This document shows positions 35,335 through 45,013 of a stretch of DNA of 49,072 nt, in pieces. The translations under genes and the position numbers were made by a program. Where the stretch lies: assembly GCA_030731855.1 (NCBI GenBank), contig JANQTG010000231.1:21167-70238 (forward strand), read 5' to 3'. The stretch's first letter is position 1; each line of letters begins with the position of its first letter. Below the pieces are notes generated by a model. The model saw nothing but the letters and a program-made list of their open reading frames with translations. It did no database searches and was not told where the DNA came from. Source of the DNA: Cellulophaga sp. (GTDB lineage: Bacteria; Bacteroidota; Bacteroidia; Flavobacteriales; Flavobacteriaceae).

Positions 35335-36702
35335 ATGAAATTAGTCCTTAAAAAATATATTAACGCTCCTGTGGAGGCCGCTTCTTTAGCGGTCTTTCGC
35401 ATTTTATTTGGTATAATGATGTTTATAAGCATTATCCGATTTTGGAGCTATGGTTGGATTGATAAACTTTACATTCAGCCCAAATACTTTTTTTCTTATT
35501 ACGGATTTGAATGGGCAAAACCAATAGGAGAATATACGTATATTCTTTTTTTTATTTGCGCTTTAGCAGCTATTTGTGTCGCTATTGGGTATAAATATAC
35601 ACTTGCAATTATTACCTTCTTTTTGAGCTTTACCTATATAGAGCTCATGGATAAAACTACCTATTTAAACCATTACTACTTTATAAGTGTACTGAGTTTT
35701 ATTATGATTTTTTTACCCGCTAATGTCTATTTTTCTATTGATGCTGCTTTAAATCCTAAAAAGGCACATCAGTATATCCCCGCTTGGACGATCAATTGTC
35801 TTAAATTATTACTTGGTATCGTTTATTTTTATGCGGGTTTGGCAAAATTAAATTCCGATTGGTTGTTACGGGCTATGCCTTTAAAAATTTGGTTACCTTC
35901 TAAATTTGATATTCCTTTTTTGGGCGATTTAGTAAGTCAAGAATGGATGCAGTATCTGTTTAGTTGGTCAGGTGCCGCGTATGATTTGGCTATTCCTTTT
36001 CTTTTATTATATCGAAAAACAAGACCTTTTGCATTTGTTTTAGTAGTTATTTTTCATGTACTTACTCGTGTGCTATTTCCTATAGGTATGTTTCCGTATA
36101 TCATGATTATTGCCACCTTAATATTTTTCGATGCGTCTTTACACCATAAAATAATAAGCTTCATTTCAAAATTGTTTGGCATTGCTAAAAATCGATTTAA
36201 TAATCAAACCGTGTTTAATTTCAATAACGGACTTCTTCCAAAATTAAAATATGCAATTGTTGGTGTTTTTTTTATGCTTCAATTAGTAGTACCATTCCGA
36301 TATCTATTATATCCTGGCGAATTATTTTGGACCGAAGAAGGGTATCGGTTTTCATGGAGGGTAATGCTTATGGAAAAAACCGGCTATGCCCAATTTAAAA
36401 TAGTCAACGGAGAAACGGGTAATTGGTTTTATGTGGATAATAGCGATTTTTTAACGGCATTTCAAGAAAAACAAATGGCATTTCAACCCGATTTTATTTT
36501 GGAGTATGCGCATTTTTTAAAACATCATTTTGAAAAAGATGGTCATAAAAAAGTGGCAGTCTACGTTGATTGCCAAGTTAGTTTAAACGGCAGGTTAAGT
36601 ACCATTTATATAGATCCTAGTATAGATTTATCTAAAGAAAAAGAATCATTCAAACCTAAAAATTGGATTAGTCCATTTAAAGATGAAATTAAAGGAATTT
36701 AG
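35335..36702 (+). CDS. HTTM protein resembling vitamin K-dependent gamma-carboxylase
   Basis: The 455-residue inner membrane protein has about seven helices, from 15 to 320, and a C-terminal soluble part. It resembles the gamma-carboxylase core: an LMDKTTYLNHYYFIS segment with His113, then LPANVYFSIDAAL, then FYAGLAKLNSDWL with Lys171, which lines up by eye with a lysine proposed as catalytic base in human GGCX. The segment WTEEGYRFSWRVML is also gamma-carboxylase-like. Vertebrate enzymes are about 750 residues, so this is a shorter version. Carboxylation of glutamate in neighbouring lipoproteins is inferred, not shown. The gene overlaps the receptor gene by 20 bases. Confidence 0.85.
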   Translation: MKLVLKKYINAPVEAASLAVFRILFGIMMFISIIRFWSYGWIDKLYIQPKYFFSYYGFEWAKPIGEYTYILFFICALAAICVAIGYKYTLAIITFFLSFTYIELMDKTTYLNHYYFISVLSFIMIFLPANVYFSIDAALNPKKAHQYIPAWTINCLKLLLGIVYFYAGLAKLNSDWLLRAMPLKIWLPSKFDIPFLGDLVSQEWMQYLFSWSGAAYDLAIPFLLLYRKTRPFAFVLVVIFHVLTRVLFPIGMFPYIMIIATLIFFDASLHHKIISFISKLFGIAKNRFNNQTVFNFNNGLLPKLKYAIVGVFFMLQLVVPFRYLLYPGELFWTEEGYRFSWRVMLMEKTGYAQFKIVNGETGNWFYVDNSDFLTAFQEKQMAFQPDFILEYAHFLKHHFEKDGHKKVAVYVDCQVSLNGRLSTIYIDPSIDLSKEKESFKPKNWISPFKDEIKGI

Positions 36703-39154
36703 TTGTATTGCCCTATTACTATTTACAGTACCATTTTATAGCCAAATCAGTATTTCTGGAAAGGTTACAGATACCCAAGGATCGCCTATTTCTAATGTTG
36801 AAATTTACTTAAAACAATTACAGCGCTTAGCTATTACAAATGATGCGGGTATTTTTAAATTTGACAATGTGCCTGGAGGTAAATATACCTTGGTTGCTTT
36901 TGCTTATGAATATGAGGTTTTAGAAAAAGAACTACTTTTTGATACTACTTTTGAACTTGTTCTTCAACTTGAAAAAATACAATCAGAAAAACTCTCAGAG
37001 GTGGTACTAACACAAAAAAGGCAAGAGGTTTTTGAATTAAAGCAATTAAAAAAAATTGAAGGCACAGCCATTTATGCGGGTAAAAAAACCGAAGTAGTAC
37101 TTTTAGAAGGCATAACAGGTAATTTAGCGGCCAATAATGCCAGACAAGTGTATAGTCAGGTTGTGGGTCTTAATATTTACGATAGCGGTGATGCCGGATT
37201 GCAACTGAACATAGGAGGTAGGGGCTTAGATCCCAACCGAACGGCAAACTTTAATACCCGTCAAAATGGGTATGATATTAGTGCCGATGTTTTAGGTTAT
37301 CCTGAAAGTTATTATACGCCACCAGCAGAAGCTTTAGAGGAGATTCAAGTTGTTCGTGGGGCGGCATCGTTACAGTACGGAACACAATTTGGTGGGTTGG
37401 TTAACTTTAAATTTAAAAAACCAGTAAGCGATAAAAAAATAGAATGGGTAAGTAGGCAAACTTTAGGTTCTTTTGATTTGCGGACTAGTTTCAATAGCCT
37501 CAGTGGTACGGTTGGGAAACTAAGTTATTACACCTATTTCAACTATAAAGAAGGAAACGGATTTAGAGATAATTCAAACTTTAATAGTAGAAACTACTTT
37601 GCGCATGTTGGGTACCAAATAAGTGATAAAACTAAAGTTACACTAGAAACTACGTTCTTAAATTATTTAGCAAAACAAGCGGGAGGATTAACAGATGCTC
37701 AGTTTATAGAAGATCCAACCTTTACCAATAGAGACAGAAACTGGTTTGATGTCGATTGGAAGTTATATTCGCTACGTTTAGACCATCAATTTTCGAATAA
37801 AACAGATTTTAGCCTTAATATTTTTGGTTTAGATGCTTCAAGAAAAGCTTTGGGTTTTAGGACAAATCGCGTTTCGCAGCCAGATGATGTTTCAGAACCT
37901 CGAGAGCTTTTGGTTGATAATTTTGAAAATTGGGGAGCAGAAGCGCGCGTGTTAACTCGGTATACACTAGGTGAAAGTGAATCGGCATTGTTGTTAGGTT
38001 CAAAATTATATAAAACAAGTAATGACCAGCAGCAAGGGCCTGGTAGTGCAGCAAGTAATGCCGATTTTAGTTTTTCGACTATCGATTTTCCTAATTATGA
38101 GCGCCAATCTCAGTTCGATTTTCCTAATTTTAACCTTGCTTTTTTTGGAGAGAATATTTTTAATATTACCCCAAAATTCACCCTTACTCCAGGTTTTCGC
38201 TTAGAGCATATAAAAACGGAAAGTACAGGAAGCTTCAGAAACATTGTGCTAGATTTAGCAGGAAACCCTTTGCTGAATCAGGAAATTGAAGACAATAGAG
38301 TTTTTGATCGTACCTTTTTACTCTTAGGCTTAGGCGCTACATTTAAATTTACACCGAGTGTAGAAGTTTATGGAAATATTTCACAGAACTATAGATCAGT
38401 TACCTTTAGTGATATTAGAGTGGTAAATCCGTCGTTTCAAATAAATACTGATATTACGGATGAAGATGGCTTCACGGCAGATCTTGGTGTTCGTGGTAGG
38501 TTCAAAAATGTTATATCTTACGATGTTAGTGCTTTTGGTTTGTTGTACGATAATAGGCTTGGCGAGATTCTTAAAGCCGCTACCCGTATTGATGCAAATG
38601 GAGAAGAGATAGAGACGGGCGGAATTGTTCGGTTTAGGGGGAATATTGGTACCGCTTTTATGTACGGACTAGAGAATTTTGGAAATTGGAGTATTAAAGA
38701 AACCTTTTTTCCAGAGGTAGAGAGGTTAAAAATCAACTATTTTATGAATGTAGCCTTAACTAAATCGGAATATTTATCTTCAGAAGAGGTTGGTGTTGAG
38801 GGGAATCAAGTAGAATTTATTCCTGATGTGAATCTAAAAACAGGTTTAAATTTTGGGTATGGAAATCTTTTAGGGAGTTTACAATACACCTACCTCTCTA
38901 CGCAGTTTACTGATGCTACAAATGCACCACAAGATGTAAATGACAACCAAAGAGGTATAGAAGGTGAAATTCCTGCCTACGATATTATGGATCTTTCTCT
39001 AGCCTATTCCTATAAAAAATGGAAGTTAGAAGCCGGAATCAATAACCTTTTAGATAATAGTTATTTTACAAGGAGAGCCACCGGATATCCCGGTCCTGGT
39101 ATTATTCCTGCTGAGCCCAGAACATTTTATACCACGCTACAGTTCAGGCTATAA
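36683..39154 (+). CDS. TonB-dependent receptor of the HTTM-imelysin cluster
   Basis: The 823-residue outer membrane receptor has a signal peptide (to about YSQ, residue 21), a carboxypeptidase-regulatory-like domain (about 23-100, ISGKVTDTQGSPISNVEIYL), a plug (about 110-250) and a 22-strand-like barrel ending in FYTTLQFRL. No STN signalling domain is present, unlike the receptor at 25751. It probably imports an iron complex or another metal chelate. The ATG lies 20 bases inside the end of the HTTM gene, so translation is likely coupled. Confidence 0.9.
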   Translation: MKLKEFSCIALLLFTVPFYSQISISGKVTDTQGSPISNVEIYLKQLQRLAITNDAGIFKFDNVPGGKYTLVAFAYEYEVLEKELLFDTTFELVLQLEKIQSEKLSEVVLTQKRQEVFELKQLKKIEGTAIYAGKKTEVVLLEGITGNLAANNARQVYSQVVGLNIYDSGDAGLQLNIGGRGLDPNRTANFNTRQNGYDISADVLGYPESYYTPPAEALEEIQVVRGAASLQYGTQFGGLVNFKFKKPVSDKKIEWVSRQTLGSFDLRTSFNSLSGTVGKLSYYTYFNYKEGNGFRDNSNFNSRNYFAHVGYQISDKTKVTLETTFLNYLAKQAGGLTDAQFIEDPTFTNRDRNWFDVDWKLYSLRLDHQFSNKTDFSLNIFGLDASRKALGFRTNRVSQPDDVSEPRELLVDNFENWGAEARVLTRYTLGESESALLLGSKLYKTSNDQQQGPGSAASNADFSFSTIDFPNYERQSQFDFPNFNLAFFGENIFNITPKFTLTPGFRLEHIKTESTGSFRNIVLDLAGNPLLNQEIEDNRVFDRTFLLLGLGATFKFTPSVEVYGNISQNYRSVTFSDIRVVNPSFQINTDITDEDGFTADLGVRGRFKNVISYDVSAFGLLYDNRLGEILKAATRIDANGEEIETGGIVRFRGNIGTAFMYGLENFGNWSIKETFFPEVERLKINYFMNVALTKSEYLSSEEVGVEGNQVEFIPDVNLKTGLNFGYGNLLGSLQYTYLSTQFTDATNAPQDVNDNQRGIEGEIPAYDIMDLSLAYSYKKWKLEAGINNLLDNSYFTRRATGYPGPGIIPAEPRTFYTTLQFRL

Positions 39155-39281
39155 TCGCTTTGATAATCTTTTGTAAAGTAATTTTAGTTTAAGGGGACTT
39201 AAGGCCGTAATCGCATTGTTATTTAATTTAAAATTAAAGAATAAAAACCGTATATTTGCACGCAATTAATCCATAATTGCT

Positions 39282-40754
39282 ATGCAAGCACATCTTGATA
39301 AAATAGTTGGTGAAGGTCTTACTTACGACGACGTACTTTTAGTACCAGCTTATTCCGAAGTTCTTCCAAGAGAAGTAAACATTCAAACAAAATTTACGCG
39401 AAATATTACGATTAATGTTCCTATAGTTTCAGCTGCTATGGATACCGTTACCGAAAGTAAAATGGCGATTGCCATGGCGCAAGAAGGTGGTATTGGTGTT
39501 TTACATAAAAACATGACCATCGAACAACAAGCTATGAAAGTTCGTAAGGTTAAAAGAGCAGAAAGTGGGATGATTATTGATCCTGTAACATTGCCTTTAA
39601 GTGCCCTAGTTGGTGATGCGAAAGCAAACATGAAGGAGTACGGTATTGGTGGAATTCCGATTGTTGCGGCTGATGGAAAATTAATAGGTATTGTAACCAA
39701 TAGGGATTTACGTTTCGAAAAAAATAACGATCGCCCTATTTCTGAAGTGATGACTACTGAGAATTTAGTCACTGTTAGTGAAGGTACCTCTTTAGAACAA
39801 GCCGAAGATATTCTACAAGAAAATAAAATTGAAAAACTCCCTGTAGTTGATAAAAACTATAAATTGGTGGGTTTAATTACTTTTAGAGATATAACAAAAC
39901 TTACGCAAAAACCCATGGCAAATAAAGACCAATATGGTCGTTTGCGCGTTGCCGCGGCTTTAGGGGTTACTGCCGATGCCGTAGATAGAGCAGAAGCTTT
40001 AGTAAATGCAGGCGTTGATGCAGTGGTTATAGACACTGCTCATGGACATACAAGAGGTGTAGTTGAAGTACTAAAGAAAGTAAAAGCTAGATTTCCTGAT
40101 TTAGAGGTCATTGTTGGTAATATTGCGACGGGTGAAGCTGCCAAATATTTGGTAGCTGCTGGTGCCGATGCTGTTAAAGTGGGTATTGGCCCTGGTTCTA
40201 TTTGTACCACACGTGTTGTTGCTGGTGTTGGTTTCCCTCAATTTTCGGCCGTTTTAGAAGTCGCTGCCGCGATTAAAGGCAGTGGTGTTCCTGTAATTGC
40301 TGATGGTGGAATTCGCTATACAGGTGATATTCCAAAAGCCATTGCAGCGGGAGCCGATACCGTAATGTTAGGCTCTTTATTGGCAGGAACTAAAGAATCG
40401 CCAGGGGAAACCATTATTTATGAAGGACGTAAATTTAAATCGTACCGTGGAATGGGTTCTGTGGAGGCTATGAAACAAGGCTCTAAAGACCGTTATTTTC
40501 AAGATGTTGAAGACGATATTAAAAAATTAGTACCAGAAGGTATTGTGGGTCGTGTTCCCTATAAAGGCGATTTATTCGAAAGTATTCATCAGTTTATAGG
40601 AGGATTAAAAGCGGGTATGGGCTATTGTGGTGCAAAAGATATTGCAACCTTACAGGAAACAGGAAGGTTCGTGAAAATTACGGCAAGCGGAATTAATGAA
40701 AGCCATCCACATGATGTCACCATTACCAAAGAATCTCCGAATTACAGTAGATAA
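39282..40754 (+). CDS. guaB: Inosine-5'-monophosphate dehydrogenase
   Basis: The 490-residue enzyme oxidises IMP to XMP with NAD, the first committed step to GMP. The barrel is interrupted by two CBS domains (about 95-210). The active-site Cys308 is in [13 protein letters not shown], and the flap Arg-Tyr pair is in the late YRGMGS and GVPY-like VGRVPYKG regions. A perfect TATATTTG box at 39251-39258 lies 24 bases before the ATG. It is followed by a strong terminator. Confidence 0.97.
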   Translation: MQAHLDKIVGEGLTYDDVLLVPAYSEVLPREVNIQTKFTRNITINVPIVSAAMDTVTESKMAIAMAQEGGIGVLHKNMTIEQQAMKVRKVKRAESGMIIDPVTLPLSALVGDAKANMKEYGIGGIPIVAADGKLIGIVTNRDLRFEKNNDRPISEVMTTENLVTVSEGTSLEQAEDILQENKIEKLPVVDKNYKLVGLITFRDITKLTQKPMANKDQYGRLRVAAALGVTADAVDRAEALVNAGVDAVVIDTAHGHTRGVVEVLKKVKARFPDLEVIVGNIATGEAAKYLVAAGADAVKVGIGPGSICTTRVVAGVGFPQFSAVLEVAAAIKGSGVPVIADGGIRYTGDIPKAIAAGADTVMLGSLLAGTKESPGETIIYEGRKFKSYRGMGSVEAMKQGSKDRYFQDVEDDIKKLVPEGIVGRVPYKGDLFESIHQFIGGLKAGMGYCGAKDIATLQETGRFVKITASGINESHPHDVTITKESPNYSR

Positions 40755-40765
40755 TAATTAATGTT

Positions 40766-40796
40766 AAAGAGGCTTTTGTAAGCCTCTTTTTTTTTA
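40766..40796 (+). terminator. Intrinsic terminator of guaB
   Basis: Arms AAAGAGGCTT and AAGCCTCTTT with a 4-base loop and a T-run. Confidence 0.93.
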
Positions 40797-40821
40797 CTTT
40801 TATTGACCTAAAATAAATACT

Positions 40822-41637
40822 ATGAAACCTCTTGTAACGTCACAATGGCTCCACACTAATTTAAGTGATGCGGATATATTTATTTTAGATGCTAGCTTAA
40901 CAGGCACCATTGCAGGTGAAGTTTCTGAGTTTCAAAACAAATGTATTGCTGGCGCTCGTTTTTTCGACTTAAAAAATAACTTTTCGGATGCGAATAGTCC
41001 ATATCCAAACATGCTGCCAAGGCCCGAAGATTTTCAAAAGGAATGTCGAAAATTAGGCATTAATAGTTCAAGCAAACTAGTTATTTACGATAATCTAGGC
41101 GTGTATTCTAGTCCCAGAGTTTGGTGGATGTTCAAAGTAATGGGTCATGATAATGTAACTGTTTTAGATGGTGGATTGCCTGATTGGATTTCAAATGGGT
41201 ATCCTACAGAAGAAATACATCTCAATAAAAAAAGTAGACTAGGTAATTTTAAAGCGAATTTCAAGAAAGAAATGGTATTTGATTTTGATAAGATTAGTGC
41301 AAATATTCAAGACCAAAATGCTATAGTTATTGATGCACGATCAGAAGGTAGATTTAACGGAACAGCGCCTGAACCAAGACCAGAATTAAAAAGCGGACAT
41401 ATTCAAAATTCCTTAAATATTCCATACGAAAAGGTTCTAGAAAACGGCAAGTTTAAGTCTGTTTCGGAATTAGAGGCTATTTTTAATAGCGAAACTTACA
41501 GCGATAAAGCCTTGGTTTTTAGTTGCGGTTCTGGCTTAACAGCTTGTATTATTCTATTGGCAAGCGAATTAGTGTTGCCGAATAAAAAGGCAGTTTATGA
41601 TGGCTCTTGGACTGAGTGGACTCAGAAAATTTCTTAA
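40822..41637 (+). CDS. Sulfurtransferase, rhodanese/3-mercaptopyruvate type
   Basis: The 271-residue protein has two rhodanese domains. The second carries catalytic Cys235 in SCGSGLTAC, the loop sequence typical of 3-mercaptopyruvate sulfurtransferases (CGSGVT type). Rhodanese uses CRKGVT. The first domain is inactive, as usual. It transfers sulfur from mercaptopyruvate or thiosulfate to acceptors such as thioredoxin or cyanide. It is a single gene. Confidence 0.92.
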   Translation: MKPLVTSQWLHTNLSDADIFILDASLTGTIAGEVSEFQNKCIAGARFFDLKNNFSDANSPYPNMLPRPEDFQKECRKLGINSSSKLVIYDNLGVYSSPRVWWMFKVMGHDNVTVLDGGLPDWISNGYPTEEIHLNKKSRLGNFKANFKKEMVFDFDKISANIQDQNAIVIDARSEGRFNGTAPEPRPELKSGHIQNSLNIPYEKVLENGKFKSVSELEAIFNSETYSDKALVFSCGSGLTACIILLASELVLPNKKAVYDGSWTEWTQKIS

Positions 41638-41753
41638 ATACAGGAGTAAAGAGCCAACAAAAAAGATGCAAGATTATAAAAATCTTAATTTTTCTTACTT
41701 GTAATAACGCTGAGGTCTTGTTTTGTGAAGATCTGTAGGTTTTAAGTAAAATC

Positions 41754-42287
41754 TTACTTACTGGACTTTACATATTCATCCCATTTTTTTTCTTTGTGAA
41801 TATCATCCCCAAAATATTTTGCAATTTGCAAAAAAGCGTCAGGTTTTTGGTAGCCTGGAACGGGTGATAGCATATTCATTTTTTCATCTAAAAAAATGGT
41901 GGTTGGGTAGCTTAGTTTTCCTTGCATTAATGCGGCGGCAAATTCGTGATAGCCATTTCTACCAGAAGCGACAAACTTAAAGGTTTTGCCTTTATATTCA
42001 ATAGGTTCTTTTCCTTCGCCATCTAATTTTACCATATAAAAATTCTTTTCCATATAGGCGGCAACTTCCGGGTTTTGGAACGTGTCTTTGTCCATTTTTT
42101 TACACCATCCACACCAATCCGTATACACATCTATAAAAATTTTCTTTGGATTTTTATCTGTTTCGGCAAGGTTTACCGCATCCTCCCAAGAAAGCCAAGT
42201 AACCTCTTGTGCTTGTATGGTAAAAGATCCAAAAACAAGAATGAACATTGGTAAAATGCCAATTTTTTTGAAAGAAATAGTATTCAT
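41754..42287 (-). CDS. Exported thioredoxin-like protein (WCGWC)
   Basis: The 177-residue product has a signal peptide (to about QAQ, residue 27) and a thioredoxin-like domain with active-site WCGWC (Cys59, Cys62) in VYTDWCGWCKKMDKDTF. The cis-Pro is in LSYPTTIFLD. It probably acts as a periplasmic disulfide reductase or isomerase. The minus strand has TAGTTTTG at 42330-42323, a perfect -7 box. It is a single gene. Confidence 0.9.
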   Translation of the reverse strand: MNTISFKKIGILPMFILVFGSFTIQAQEVTWLSWEDAVNLAETDKNPKKIFIDVYTDWCGWCKKMDKDTFQNPEVAAYMEKNFYMVKLDGEGKEPIEYKGKTFKFVASGRNGYHEFAAALMQGKLSYPTTIFLDEKMNMLSPVPGYQKPDAFLQIAKYFGDDIHKEKKWDEYVKSSK

Positions 42288-42488
42288 AGGGTTAACTTTT
42301 TTGTTTTGTCTTCTAAGTTTTACAAAACTAACGTTTTATTTTACTATTTATTTTTAAATAGTATTTCGTTAACAAAATTAATTTCACGGAAAACAGGGGT
42401 CTTTTAAGGAACGTATCTATCTAATTTTGTTGTAGCTCTATATAAATTCATCATATTATTAAGGTTAGCTACTTAAAATTAAAAAATA

Positions 42489-43157
42489 ATGGAGATATCA
42501 AACATAATAACTTTGGTTACAATAAATAGTCCTATTGAAATTTTGAGAAAAGTCATAGCATTTAATTCACAAGATGAAAGTTTAAATAAAATAACAGTGA
42601 ATGTCGCGCATGTTTCAGGATTCAGTTTAAGAGGAATACCACTAAAAATAGATTCAGATGATAATGTGATTTTTACATCGCTAGAAAAAACCATAAGTTT
42701 TATTCAACTAAAAAATTTAGTATTTATTGAAATATTAGACCCAATGATAGCCTTAGAAGTTTTGACCGATGGCGCGCATTTCGATATTTCAGAAAAAGAT
42801 GTGCCTACGAATTTAGAAGTAAAGCGAACATTTAAAAACAAAAGTGTTGCGTTAGAAGATGCATTTGGGTTTAAGGTTTTAACTGATATTTTTGATAACG
42901 GATTATTAATGGACATTGAAAAATTTCAGCTCTATCAATTTTTAACAATTCTAGACGAAGTAATACGTCAAATAGCAGAAGATGGTTTAGGAGACAAAGC
43001 TTTAAAGGAATTAAAGGAAATAAAAATTACAACAGCAGAGGACACCATTGCTGTAAAAAAGAGTGCTAATCAATTAGAAATTGGCATCAATTTTAAAAAT
43101 AAATTTTCAACGGATTTTAAAAAGCGATTAAAAGCTGCTTTAGAATCTAAAATATAA
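42489..43157 (+). CDS. Unknown conserved protein, 222 residues (with partner)
   Basis: I do not recognise the family. It has no signal peptide or membrane helix, so it should be cytoplasmic. The first two thirds (about 1-140) are beta-rich. The last 80 residues (from IEKFQLYQFLTILDEVI) resemble the C-terminal 80 residues of the next gene: both show an ED-LG-KA-style helix followed by a KIxI strand and a terminal LxxLxxxL helix. A TAATTTTG box at 42422-42429 suggests a promoter about 60 bases upstream. The next gene starts 27 bases after its stop. Confidence 0.7.
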   Translation: MEISNIITLVTINSPIEILRKVIAFNSQDESLNKITVNVAHVSGFSLRGIPLKIDSDDNVIFTSLEKTISFIQLKNLVFIEILDPMIALEVLTDGAHFDISEKDVPTNLEVKRTFKNKSVALEDAFGFKVLTDIFDNGLLMDIEKFQLYQFLTILDEVIRQIAEDGLGDKALKELKEIKITTAEDTIAVKKSANQLEIGINFKNKFSTDFKKRLKAALESKI

Positions 43158-43184
43158 ATTAATTACAACCTTAAAATTAAAATT

Positions 43185-43595
43185 ATGGGATTAGCAGAAA
43201 GAAGAATTGCAAAAGATTTTCAAGAAAATGAGTATCAGGCTTTTTTAAAAGAAATTCAAGAAATTGTAGGGAAAGAAATTACTGTAGAAGTTTCATGGGA
43301 TACCTTATCTGTAGATGGTATGAGTCACTTATACAAAGAATGTTGGCCTCAAGTGTATTTTCAACCGCTAACCCAGGCATTAAAATCTATTTGTGAAGAT
43401 GAAATGGGAAAAGAAGCGATTGCTGATGAATTGCAAAAAATTATAATAAAGAATGAAGAAGGAATTAGTAGTGAAAGTCGATGGGCAAGTTTTTCAGATA
43501 AAATCCTAGTTTTAGATCATAAACCAACCACTAACATTAACCAGATTGATGCAAGAGCAAATAAACTTCAAAAATTATTAGAAGATAGCCTGTAG
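43185..43595 (+). CDS. Unknown conserved protein, 136 residues (partner of preceding gene)
   Basis: This small cytoplasmic protein opens with MGLAERRIAKDFQENEY and contains VEVSWDTLSVDGMSHLYKE. The segment SICEDEMGKEAIADELQKIII aligns by eye with AEDGLGDKALKELKEIKI of the preceding gene. No known domain is recognised. The two genes are tightly spaced and appear to be one unit with a shared module. The function is not inferable from the sequence. Confidence 0.7.
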   Translation: MGLAERRIAKDFQENEYQAFLKEIQEIVGKEITVEVSWDTLSVDGMSHLYKECWPQVYFQPLTQALKSICEDEMGKEAIADELQKIIIKNEEGISSESRWASFSDKILVLDHKPTTNINQIDARANKLQKLLEDSL

Positions 43596-43617
43596 TGTAA
43601 AGTTCAAAAGAAATTTG

Positions 43618-43638
43618 GCCACGGTTTTAAACCGTGGC
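43618..43638. terminator. Bidirectional hairpin containing the lysA stop codon
   Basis: Arms GCCACGGTTT and AAACCGTGGC with a one-base centre. The lysA stop codon lies in the loop region. T-runs follow on the rightward side. Confidence 0.8.
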
Positions 43639-44862
43639 TTTTTCTTTTTTACTAAATAAATTCTTAACATCAACTTGGTGTTGAATAATATCTTCAAACG
43701 TTTCGCGCTCCCGAATTAAGATGGCTTCCCCTTTGTGCCATAAAACTTCTGGCGGTCTAAATCTACTATTATAATTGCTGGCCATAGTAAAACAATACGC
43801 ACCAGAATTTTTGAACGATAAAATATCACCTTCTGATATTTCATTTATTCTACGATTGCTGGCAAAAGTATCGGTTTCGCAAATATAGCCAACAACAGAA
43901 TAATAACGTTCTCTGCCTTCTGGGTTCGAAATGTTTTCAATACCGTGGTACGATCCGTAAAGCATTGGGCGAATTAGGTGGTTAAAACCAGAATCGATAC
44001 TCGCAAAAACGGTAGACGTTGTTTGTTTTACGACATTTACTTTTGCTAAGAAATAGCCAGATTCACTCACTAAAAATTTACCAGGTTCAAAAGCAAGCGT
44101 CAATTCTTTTCCGTAAGAGGCGCAAAAATCATTAAATTTTTCTGATAATTTTTTACCTAATTCCTCAATATTCGTTTCAATATCACCATCTTTATAAGGT
44201 ACTTTAAAGCCACTTCCAAAATCGATAAAATCTAAATTCTTAAAGTTTTTAGCGGTTTCGAATAAAATTTCAGAAGCATAAAGAAAAACATCAATATCTA
44301 GAATATCGCTACCAGTATGCATGTGAATACCGTTGATATTCATTTTTGTAAGCTCCACAATACGCAACAAATGCGGAATTTGGTGTATGCTGATTCCGAA
44401 TTTAGAATCGATATGGCCTACCGAAATATTGGAGTTTCCACCTGCCATAACATGCGGGTTAATTCGGATGCACACAGGTACGTTTGGATGTCTACTTCCG
44501 AATTGTTCTAAAATAGATAAGTTATCGATATTGATACGAACACCAAGCTTTGCAGCCTCCTCTATTTCTTCTAAAGAAACACCATTAGGCGTAAAAATAA
44601 TATGTTCTGGTTTAAAACCAGCGAGTAAACCTAATTGCACTTCTTGAATAGAAACAGTATCTAAACCGCTCCCTAAGCTGTTCATTAGTTTTAATATCGT
44701 TATATTAGATAGTGCTTTTGCAGCATAGTTTAGTTGCAATTTCTTAACACCACTAAAAGCTTTTGTAAGTCTTGTAAACTGAGAAATGATCTTTTCTGAA
44801 TCATACACATACACAGGATCTCCATATGTTTTTGCAATGTTCAATAAATCGGTATTCTTCAT
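43627..44862 (-). CDS. lysA: Diaminopimelate decarboxylase
   Basis: The 411-residue PLP enzyme converts meso-diaminopimelate to lysine. The PLP lysine is Lys49 in NYAAKAL. Other signatures are IRINPHVMAGG, HMHTGSD, DFGSGF, EPGKFLV, and the catalytic CETDTF region near the end. Length and motif order match LysA. Related decarboxylases for ornithine share the fold but lack this CETD spelling. It has a consensus promoter at 44938-44908. Confidence 0.94.
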   Translation of the reverse strand: MKNTDLLNIAKTYGDPVYVYDSEKIISQFTRLTKAFSGVKKLQLNYAAKALSNITILKLMNSLGSGLDTVSIQEVQLGLLAGFKPEHIIFTPNGVSLEEIEEAAKLGVRINIDNLSILEQFGSRHPNVPVCIRINPHVMAGGNSNISVGHIDSKFGISIHQIPHLLRIVELTKMNINGIHMHTGSDILDIDVFLYASEILFETAKNFKNLDFIDFGSGFKVPYKDGDIETNIEELGKKLSEKFNDFCASYGKELTLAFEPGKFLVSESGYFLAKVNVVKQTTSTVFASIDSGFNHLIRPMLYGSYHGIENISNPEGRERYYSVVGYICETDTFASNRRINEISEGDILSFKNSGAYCFTMASNYNSRFRPPEVLWHKGEAILIRERETFEDIIQHQVDVKNLFSKKEKATV

Positions 44863-44907
44863 AACCTTTTAATTTTAGACAAATCTAGAACACTTCTAGC
44901 TTATGCG

Positions 44908-44938
44908 CAAAATTAAACCACAAAAAATCAAAATACAA
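44908..44938 (-). promoter_or_regulatory. Promoter of lysA
   Basis: On the minus strand, TTG (44938-44936), 20 bases, then TAATTTTG (44915-44908). The leader to the ATG at 44862 is about 39 bases. The spacing and boxes match the Bacteroidota pattern. Confidence 0.65.
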
Positions 44939-45013
44939 CAAATTGTTATATTTAAAACAATTTGTTTTTTGTAAAATAGCGAATCTAGTTGTAATTTTAA
45001 TTAAAAAAGAGTG

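Noticed and set aside
39383-39772. Antisense open frame across guaB
   Set aside because: It is antisense to a clear, conserved coding region and has no motif of its own; similar antisense frames over other genes were also dropped.
42489-43595. Toxin-antitoxin pair
   Set aside because: Neither protein shows a known toxin or antitoxin motif; close spacing alone is not enough.
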